NCBI GenBank assembly: GCA_011800805.1
Contig: MPNW01000196.1
Span: 7,865-71,864 of the forward strand
Source: Hirudo medicinalis
Lineage: Eukaryota; Annelida; Clitellata; Hirudinida; Hirudinidae
Direction: 5' to 3'
DNA length: 64,000 bases
A model generated the notes under the pieces. That model worked only from the letters and a program-made list of their open reading frames with translations, ran no database searches and was not told the origin of the DNA. Each line of letters begins with the position of its first letter. Within the stretch, counting starts at the first letter, position 1. This document shows, in pieces, positions 56,101 through 64,000 of this stretch. The position numbers and the translations under genes are program-made.

Positions 56101-56886
56101 ATTCGAACATCACCATGTTCGAGAAGATCCCGGTCAAACTGGGACTTGAACCCGCGATCTTCAAGGAGTTGTTCGTGATTTCTGATGAGAGACACCCTGG
56201 TGGAATGTTGGCTGCAAATTGGAGTTAGTCGTAAAATAAACCGATTAATCACCAATAATTAAGAAAAATTATTCAATACAAGACATTTTTAAGTAATGAA
56301 TAAACCACTATCGAATAATTTGAAGTCACTTAGTGAAATATAATGACAAATGATTTGAACTCTGACTCCTAACTTGTGAGGCATCGATATCTGACATGGA
56401 GATACGACTTAAGGTCTATGGGACAGGCCTTCACCGTCCTGCCAGCCATGGACTTCCCGATGACCTTGAGGCCGCAGTGGGTACGGTAATTGCACAGGCG
56501 GATGAAAAACTCGGTTACGTCACTCCAGCAGCCCACGTGACCGAAACTTTTCCTGACGCACCTGCTGTGGTTCATGCGACCGAACTTGGCGAACTCCACG
56601 AGGATCACAGCTTTCAGAACATTCGGTTGGATGCCGTATTCAGGAGTGCTTGAAACAAACGATGAAGATTCCGGATACTCGTTTGAGGTGAGGTCGTATT
56701 TTGAGTGTCTATGCTGCTGGATCTGATCCAGTTGTCGTTGCTGCGGTTTCGCAATCGAAGGAGGAGGAGGAGGAGGAAGAGGAGGAGGAGGAGGAGGAGG
56801 AGGGTTGGAGGAAGACATCTGGGAATCCGGTTTTGAACATGTGGCAGAAAAGTATTCGGATTGACATGCGATCACGTCATAAGCAG
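53190..56886 (-). CDS. Single-pass membrane protein with SUEL-type lectin and CUB-like ectodomain (5' end not identified)
   Basis: Exons in coding order: 56374-56886, 55955-56211, 55343-55871, 55027-55065, 54552-54636, 53190-54111; every junction agrees in phase, giving at least 780 residues. The first exon seen enters mid-codon, so a signal-peptide exon must lie upstream. It codes a galactose/rhamnose-binding (SUEL, Gal_Lectin) domain: VIACQSEYFSATC, VILVEFAKFGRMNHSRC, a central Cys pair and KSYLHVRYRC. A polyproline insertion, coded by a (GGA)n tract at 56756-56805, splits the first strands. The next two exons give a CUB-like unit (GCGVSTKWSLKAAQGQRMIL, RCVIYAIVYD, LIYVSSGSEIFLQF, FILQYQ). 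The fifth exon is a membrane helix (FYMYVSLSCFLMLIFLLLTF). The last exon is a cytosolic tail with CRVC, PCEC and CPVC pairs that could bind metal but is not a clear RING. Ligand and function are unknown. Confidence 0.78.
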
Positions 56887-58284
56887 CTGAAATGAATAGA
56901 GGGGTCTTCTTTGTTACGCGGTGATCATCGGAGATCTTCCTTGGTGATGATGATGATGACGATGACGCCTATGATGATGATGATGATGACGATGATGCTG
57001 CTGGTGGTGATGATGATGACGACGATGATGATGATGAAAAAGAATAATAATAATAAGAATAACAATAGCGTTTGACTTTTGATGTACTGCAAGCGATTAT
57101 TAGCTTTGTCACCAAAGTGCCTGAAACGATCTCAGAAATTCTCTGTTATTTCCAGATAATAACCTCTTAATAAATAGAAATATTAACATCGATAATAATA
57201 ACAATAATCTTGGATACAATATTAAGCAATAGAAAATCCATAATAATAATAATCATGGATTGAATATTAAACACAACAATAAAAATGACAGTAATAGTAA
57301 TAATCAACTATAATAATAATAATAATAATAAAAAAATTATTATTAAATAATAATAATAGAATTATTATTAAATAATAATAATAGAATTATTATTAAATAA
57401 TAATAATAATAAAATTATTAATAATAACAATAATAAGATTAAATTGAGCATCAAAGAAGTTAACTTCTCTAATATTCGGCGACATTCGTCTGATAAATTT
57501 TGGCGCCATTTAGACAGGTTTCCAATTCCACAATTTCCTGATAAGCATCGTCATCTTGCGCTTCCAAGTAATAATAATAATAACAACAATATTAATAATA
57601 AAATTAATAATAAATAGTCACTGAAACCCCTTTAAATTGATTCCTTTAATAATAAATAATAATAGTAATATTTATTAATTCGATGATATTATAATAATAA
57701 TAGTAATATTTCGTTGGCATTGAGGTCCGTTGATGGACTTAAACCCTAAAGATTGTCTAACATTCATTCATTCATTAATAATATTTAAATCGTGACCAAT
57801 GAAACCAATCCATAATTCTTAAAGTAAAGGAACAAAAATTCTACTCAGCGATCAAAGCTTTTCAGCACAAATAGATCAAGATGAGTGTTGAACTCATAAC
57901 CGACCAGTTACTCTTAGCAGCACAATTTCCTGTTTTCTCGGATTCTTGAGCTTCAATATTGTCGTTGCTAATTGGAAATTAAAAACGAGGAGCGTAATTA
58001 TCCGAGCTCAATTTAGGATCTTCTGCTGACGTCATAAACATCCTTCCTTCAATGGAGAGGCAATTCTTTATTTATTTATTGATTTTGTATTGATGACGTC
58101 ACGTCACGACTGAAATAAACGAGGACGACGACGACGACGAAGATGGCGGAAGTGAGGAGGAAAATTGAATGAGCAGAAAGGAAGGAGAGATTCCAAGATG
58201 AGATAAAAGACATCGGGTTGTAAGAACAAAGGCATTAATAAAGTAGCGGTAATATTCAATTAATCATGTTACTACTATTATTAT

Positions 58285-58414
58285 AAAATATTATTCTGTA
58301 ATATTATTACAAAATATTATTCTATAATATTATTACAAAATATTATTCTATAATATTATTACAAAATATTATTCTATAATATTATTATAAAATATTATTG
58401 TATAATATTAATAT
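58285..58414. repeat. 26-bp AT-rich tandem repeat, five units
   Basis: Units start at 58285, 58311, 58337, 58363 and 58389; the middle three are nearly identical and the last is degenerate. Confidence 0.9.
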
Positions 58415-59867
58415 AAAAGTAACTAATTATTGTAACGGCCATTTTGACGATATAAATAATATTTAATTTTATAAAATTTGATTGTTAGCACAAAAGTATA
58501 CTAAAAAAACAATAATACAGATATTAATAATAATAATAATAATAACTACAATATTCAAAATAAAAATAATAACAACAACAATAATAATAATAATAATAAT
58601 AATAAAATAAATAATAATAACAGTAACAATAGCAAGCATAACATCAATTTGGCAAATAAACTGGACTTATCACGCAAAGAATTGTTGCCTGAAGCAAGTG
58701 CACATCGGACTCTGCTAAGAACAACTCTCTCAAGAACAACTCTCCCAAGAACAGACCACTCATTGAAACTCAATGGAAACAGAAACTGTCCAATGATGAT
58801 AGCAACGAGAAAAAAAGTGGATCTTCTCCAATTCCACTCGGTTTAAAATGGGGCATGTGTGACACAATTAGCGAATCTGTCATTGGCTGTTGAATGACCG
58901 AAATAAGGCGCCAATTTATGATCGGCAGATGACTGGGAGCATGTTCGATCCCCGCAAATTGGATTGGAATGAAGAAGGAATCAATAAGATGCAACAGCTG
59001 ATTACTCCATCCTATGACGCCTTATCTTTCCATATTTCATATTTCCCGCCCTTTTCTTCCTCGTTTGGTCTTTTTAAAAAAGAAAAAAAAACTATTTCAA
59101 ATTTTGGAGAAAATGCGATATTGCTTTTAATGGATGATGCCCGACTTTATTTTTTAATTAAAAATTATGATTTAAAAATAGGATATTTAAATTTTTTTTA
59201 AAGAAAAACATTTGAAGAGTCCTACTTTCCATTGACTATCCTTACATACCTTACATTTAGATGATTAACTCCTTAAGATAAATAGACTTTATGGGATGAT
59301 CGGTGAATTAAAGTATTGAAATATATTTCAAAATAAGCTATTTGTTCCATGTTGTGTTTCATAATTGTTAGCATCGCGTTGTAAATTTAATGCTGAACAG
59401 AAATATAACTTATTTCCAGTCCATTGTAAATGATTTGTAAGGAATACATGTCGCAATAACACATCGTCAGCAGGGAGACCTAAATTCTCAACAAATCTAG
59501 CTTAAGGCAGTGGTGAAGTGTCCATAAATAACACGCTTAACCTTTGACCGACCTATTTTAAGAAGATAAAGGTGACATTTGTCTCGAGTGGACAGCGTTC
59601 TTTATGACGCCCAGGAGGGAATTTCCTTGGATTTCATTTCTCAACTTGCATCTGTCTCCATGCGTAGTAACTAATATTAATTAGTTAATTAATTAATTAA
59701 TTGAAAGTTTTTTATGGTAACCACTCTGCAGGCAAACGAATTATGTATGAATAATGGCTAAACATTTAGTGTGATAACATCTTGATGTTGATGATGATGA
59801 TGGCAGATTTCAAGTCGGTCAGGATTAATGATGATGATGGCATCGGCGACGATGATGAAGACGATGA

Positions 59868-60293
59868 TTGACGACGATGACGACGAGGAAAAGCAATCCT
59901 CGCGAGGAAGCAAACGACTCAGAAGGAATAAATTATCCACCAACCAATCGTCTCTCCGCTGGACAAACAGAACCAAGAAATGCCAAACAATGCGAGAAGT
60001 GGTCGACGAAAGAAGGTCTTTCTGGATTTCTTCTGTACATCATGGAAGATGGAGGATGCGTAGAAGAGATCCATCGTCCTTTGATCGATCTTCCTCCTGA
60101 ACAATCAAGTGCAAATGTTAGACCCCTGAATCTCCAGAGGTCAATGAAGGAAGCTTCCCGTAATTTGAATGCTCGAGCCTCGAGTTCGAATCCCGCTGGA
60201 TCTCAATCGAGGCCCGTGATTGCTCTGGAGAAATTAATTATATTAATTATTCAATTAATTCATTTTATTATTTTAAAATTATTTAAACATTAA
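59868..60293 (+). CDS. Unassigned frame, weak candidate exon
   Basis: Open for 141 codons. The part from about 59930 to 60140 has coding-like composition (YPPTNRLSAGQTEPRN, FLLYIMEDGGCVEEIHRP), a possible AG acceptor before it and a possible donor after CTCCAGAG. The 5' part is repeat-derived (Asp/Thr-rich), and the 3' end runs into a stretch with a B-box-like gagttcgaatcccg near 60183. I do not recognise the sequence. It may be a single exon of an unseen gene or a chance frame. Confidence 0.2.
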   Translation: MTTMTTRKSNPREEANDSEGINYPPTNRLSAGQTEPRNAKQCEKWSTKEGLSGFLLYIMEDGGCVEEIHRPLIDLPPEQSSANVRPLNLQRSMKEASRNLNARASSSNPAGSQSRPVIALEKLIILIIQLIHFIILKLFKH

Positions 60294-61959
60294 CTTTAAC
60301 TAATTTTAGTGTTGATTTATTTTATTTGTTGACACAATTTGACAAAGATTGAAAGTTCAATCCTTCAATAAAATCAACAGAATATAAAATGTCTTCATCG
60401 TTTTAAAATGTAATTCCAGTAATTCATACTGGCCATATCAAATAACAACCCATTAAAAATTAAAGAGCAATCAGTTATCACTCAATAATAACTTATATTT
60501 TCAAGATTATTACGAAGCCATAATTAATATTGAAAACCCACCAAGCAATTGCCAGGAATTTATGAACTCCGTCGTTCACTCTCCATCTTCCCTCATGATT
60601 GGCTCCATCCAACTCTTATTTTATCCGCTCGTGCAGGCTACATCCATGCCTTCCTCTAAAATTTAATCGGTTCATCATCTGTTCAGTCTCAGAATCTCTC
60701 CATCCTTTATCCAGCCGCCACATTTGATTTAAATCCAACACAATGATTTAGCAATATTAAGCTATTAAATTATGTTTTAGTGAGGATTTGAAAATGTACA
60801 TTAATTGTATTCATACTTAGATGCTGACCATGTTTGAATTTGTAGAATAATTCAGTTTAACATCCTAAACAACAAAGCCAAACGATCTACGAGAAGTCAA
60901 TGATTGCTCAACATGTAACCACAAAATAAAATCCTTCTTTGTTTCCATGGATACAATGAGATACAAAAATCTTTAAAAGCACAGGTTCTGCTTGAGAGAA
61001 TCTTCAAAAAGTGGTTCACTCAGGCGAGGAGAGTTGATGAAATCACTTATTCCAGAGGATGATAAGCCTTCACGAATGGCTGCGTCTGGAACAACACAAT
61101 GAGGCGGTTGCCTTGTTGTTCACAATTTGTTGCATCTTGAAGAGTATTTACCGTTTGAAACTTAAAGAATTAAACTTATTAAAGAAATATATTCAGTGAA
61201 TTTTGTTCACTTCTTTCTTGGCGCAGAATGACCGGCCATTTCTTTAAACTTAACAAATAGGTTGTCTTGGCAGGGTATTCATTCTTAAAAAGTAGCGTTA
61301 TCATTCTAAACACCTTAAAATTGAATTCAAAACCAAAATCGCTTTATCGCGTCGTTATCAGTCAACATAAATCAAACTGAAATTGTCATTTGTCACTAAA
61401 ACCGACTTATAACTAATTTGACAATAAGAATGTATTAAACGCGTGATTCAATTCAGAAAAAGAATTTCAAAAATAAGAAAACATTAGATCCACCAACTGA
61501 TAACTGAGACTTCCAAAGCATACTAATTTTTCAAGTCTGTGAAAATAATCAATAAAAACCATTCAATATGAGAATAATTCATTCATTCATCTTTGTGATG
61601 TTGTCAACTCAGAGCCATTGCAAAACTTTTATGTAAATTTTTGTTAGGAAGTCAGACTAAGTCAGGCTCTCCTAATCATTGTGCATTGAAGTGGATCTTT
61701 ACTTGCATTTCCTTACCTCCTTGTGCTTGTGGTCAGCGACATTCTTATAATAAATTTCAAGGAAACATCATAAATGAACTTTAAAGCTTTTGAAAGAAGA
61801 TGACAATCACTAGAGATTTATTTGCCAAAACAAAGCACATTTTGAATTCAAAATATCAAATATTTGCCAAGTAGAAGACTATTGAATAAAAAATAAATTT
61901 ACCATTTCATTATTAATCAAGCGATAGATGTCATTAGTTGCAACAAATTTTACAAACAT

Positions 61960-61982
61960 TTTATTAACCAAATTCCTTTATT
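61960..61982 (-). terminator. Candidate poly(A) signals for the SF3A1 retrocopy
   Basis: AATAAA on the minus strand at 61960-61965 and 61977-61982, within about 100 bp after the retrocopy's stop codon. No poly(A) tract left from retroposition was seen. Confidence 0.5.
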
Positions 61983-62064
61983 TAAACTAGAATTTCAATG
62001 AACTTTTAGAGAAAATAAAAGTTTAGAGAAACGGTGGACAGAACCAACGTAAAAATAAAAATAA

Positions 62065-64000
62065 CTACTTCTTTCTTCCTCCCCTCTCCTTCAGTTGCAA
62101 GAGGACAACAGTGCTTGGATTGAAGTTGTAGTATGCAAGAGTGTTCGAGTCCTTCAGGAACATGCCATCAAGTTGAAGCTTTTGCTTTCCGGCCGGCATT
62201 CCGACCTCGTCGAAAATCTTGGCCTTAATGACTGACACAGTGTCAGAGAGTGGCAGAGTAATGGAGAGCATTTGTCCATTCAGCTTCCATTCCGACTTTT
62301 CAATCATTGATGTGTCAACCTTGAACTCAACATCACTTGGATTCATAGCAATGAATTCATATTCTGGAATCAATGATCCCTCCAGTTTGGCCTTTTTACT
62401 CAATGGCTCTTCACTTTCATCACGAGCGGGTATGTGGTGTTGAAAATGCACGGGTGGCATCAAAGGGCCCTGGGGCGCTGGACCTGGAATAAATCCCATA
62501 GGAGGCATGAATGGTGGCATCTGCGGAATAATGCCAGGTTGACAAAATGGTTGAGCCATTCTAATAGCTTGAGGAGGGAAGCCCAAAGGTCCAGAGGGTG
62601 CCACTGAAGTTGTCATGGGCCTGACCATTGGATGAGGAGGACCGACAGGTGGTCTGACGAAGGGAGCTGGTGGGATGTTTGAAGACTGAACCTGAGTAAT
62701 AACAGGCTGGGTTGGTGCAGGTGGCTGAATGTTAATTGGAATTGCAGGACCAATCCTTTCTTTATCAGCATCCGGAAGCATCCCACGTGACTTGTGTATA
62801 TCGGCAATTTGCTGCTCGATAGAAACATTTTCTCTAATTTTTTGGATAACTTTTTCTGACGATGAACTGTGTCCATCCCATGTCACCTTGACCTTTTCCT
62901 TCTTTTCTTCTTCTCCTACCTTTCTGCCTATCTGAGTCTCCTCTGCATGAGAGCCAAATATGTCACTTCTCCTTTCCGCCAAATTCTTGAGATGGATAAA
63001 ACTGGCTTCCTGAGCTAAAACTTCGTCCTGCTCCTTCCTTTCTCGAGCAACTCTATCTCTCTGTTCAATCCACTTTGGATCAAGAAGTCCAATTCTCAAA
63101 TGCTCCGTGATTTTATTGGCTGGTATCTTCTCGTTTGTGAGGGGTGATATTAAGAATCCATCCGATTCAACGACCTCCTCCCTTTGTCGTTTGGCCTTGG
63201 GATCGTAGTCAGTACGAATGATAATCTTTTCGGTGTTGAGCTGTTGAGGAGCTTCCTTGGGTAATTGTGGGACCTGGAAAACCACATTTTCTTGGCCATT
63301 CTCCTCTTCTGAATCAGAATTTTCTTCCATATCTTGAATGTTTGTGTCAGCTCCACGAGTTGAATCGTCTTCAACCGTCACGTTTGGCATATCGACAAAT
63401 CTGACACTTTTGGAAGTCACAGGCTCTGTTTCCTCAACTTCCGTGAAGCTTCCAAGTTGATGTCTTTCCTGTTCTACGACTCGAGCACCGACATCCTCAC
63501 GTTTAACCATTGGCGGTAGATTTTCGCTGTCAAATGGATCACTGTAACCCACTACCAAAAAACGATGCCAATCGATTTTGGCATAGGCCACTCGCTCCTT
63601 TTCCCTCTCATCACCTTCTCTTTTTTTCTGTCTCTCTTGTTGTTTGGCCCATTCAGCGCGATACAACACATCGTTATAAAAATGTTTGGGGTCTTCGACT
63701 TGCTTTTCAAGGTTTTCAAGCATTTTCTTGGAGGGTAGCAAAACCTTGTTGTACTGATCAACCATCTTTGTGAAGAAGTTGAAGAGGCTGTGTTGAGGCC
63801 TGAGAAAATCGAATTCATAATTCCTCGACTCTTTGTTCATCAGGTTGTTTAGAAACTGTCGGCCATTCCTTGCCACAAACTGTGCAGTCAACTTGAGGAT
63901 ATCTAGTTCATAACTGGATATGGAAGGTGGATCGATGATGAACTCAGGTTCAGATGGAGGATCTTTGAGGACGATCGTCTCTGGTAGTTTGAATGCCTGT
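62065..64000 (-). CDS. Intronless SF3A1 retrogene, open reading frame, truncated by the window edge
   Basis: Second SF3A1 copy on the opposite strand. It is a single uninterrupted frame of at least 645 codons from the window end to TAG. It lacks the four introns that the parent carries within this span: after AYDL, after AEDPKN, after EKEKER and after EHIRIG. It starts mid-protein just before SURP domain 2 (KLPETIVLKDPP, TAQFVARNGRQFL) and continues through VAYAKIDWHRFLVV, LLDPKWIEQRDRV, LAERRSDIFG, a Pro-rich segment and the ubiquitin-like domain to LKERGGRKK. Outside the C-terminus it is clearly diverged from the parent, yet no stop or frameshift is present, so it has probably stayed under purifying selection. 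Whether SURP domain 1 and the start codon are intact lies beyond the window. Confidence 0.95.
   Translation of the reverse strand, partial: QAFKLPETIVLKDPPSEPEFIIDPPSISSYELDILKLTAQFVARNGRQFLNNLMNKESRNYEFDFLRPQHSLFNFFTKMVDQYNKVLLPSKKMLENLEKQVEDPKHFYNDVLYRAEWAKQQERQKKREGDEREKERVAYAKIDWHRFLVVGYSDPFDSENLPPMVKREDVGARVVEQERHQLGSFTEVEETEPVTSKSVRFVDMPNVTVEDDSTRGADTNIQDMEENSDSEEENGQENVVFQVPQLPKEAPQQLNTEKIIIRTDYDPKAKRQREEVVESDGFLISPLTNEKIPANKITEHLRIGLLDPKWIEQRDRVARERKEQDEVLAQEASFIHLKNLAERRSDIFGSHAEETQIGRKVGEEEKKEKVKVTWDGHSSSSEKVIQKIRENVSIEQQIADIHKSRGMLPDADKERIGPAIPINIQPPAPTQPVITQVQSSNIPPAPFVRPPVGPPHPMVRPMTTSVAPSGPLGFPPQAIRMAQPFCQPGIIPQMPPFMPPMGFIPGPAPQGPLMPPVHFQHHIPARDESEEPLSKKAKLEGSLIPEYEFIAMNPSDVEFKVDTSMIEKSEWKLNGQMLSITLPLSDTVSVIKAKIFDEVGMPAGKQKLQLDGMFLKDSNTLAYYNFNPSTVVLLQLKERGGRKK

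Larger units (their letters stand above)
56887..62064. other. Repeat-rich interval without a confirmed gene
   Basis: About 5.2 kb. It holds (GAT)n near 56945-57040, (AAT)n tracts near 57180-57420 and 58530-58610, the 26-bp array at 58285-58414 and a weak plus-strand frame at 59868-60293. Upstream exons of the lectin/CUB gene (minus strand) are expected here, but I could not identify them. Confidence 0.5.

Noticed and set aside
58555..58773. Minus-strand Leu-rich frame as a signal-peptide exon for the lectin/CUB gene
   Set aside because: The hydrophobic run is translated (AAT)n repeat and no donor of the right phase follows.

Overview
The window is animal nuclear DNA, AT-rich, with GT-AG introns of roughly 60 bp to several kb, AATAAA poly(A) signals and very many (GAT/CAT)n, (AAT)n and short tandem-repeat tracts. 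Gene content (FLII, SF3A1, a DLC/crossveinless-c RhoGAP, an otopetrin) and CR1/L2-like LINE remnants fit an invertebrate, probably a lophotrochozoan such as an annelid. The species cannot be fixed from the sequence. Exon models below come from reading splice sites by eye and requiring phase agreement plus remembered family sequence; no alignment was run.

Layout. 0.85-2.65 kb: a Ser/Asn/Gln-rich reading frame of unknown function, possibly 5' exons of the next gene. 7.7-20.25 kb (+): a DLC-family gene with partial SAM, Ser-rich linker, RhoGAP and START. 21.1-23.8 kb (+): a membrane protein with an Ig-like and a GCC2/GCC3 cysteine-rich region, convergent with 24.26-36.74 kb (-): a complete flightless-I gene resolved into 35 coding exons (1,242 aa). 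37.3-37.7 kb: a LINE 3' fragment in the divergent FLII/SF3A1 interval. 38.0-41.5 kb (+): SF3A1, 8 coding exons, 777 aa. 44.0-48.7 kb (+): an otopetrin proton channel, 5' end not found. 49.5-51.1 kb: two decayed LINE fragments in opposite orientation. 53.2-56.9 kb (-): a single-pass membrane protein with SUEL-type lectin and CUB-like ectodomain, 5' end not found. 62.1-64.0 kb (-): an intronless, open SF3A1 retrocopy running off the window.

How the genes relate. FLII (actin remodelling), the DLC RhoGAP (Rho inactivation), SF3A1 (U2 snRNP) and otopetrin (H+ channel) are unrelated housekeeping or signalling genes and no operon-like organisation is seen. The most notable relation is between the two SF3A1 copies: the retrocopy is diverged over most of its length but almost identical to the parent over its last ~165 bp, which suggests gene conversion. 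Simple repeats repeatedly touch functional sites: a donor inside a (GAT)n tract in the DLC gene, a 36-bp duplication that copies an FLII donor, and a (GGA)n tract coding polyproline inside the lectin domain.
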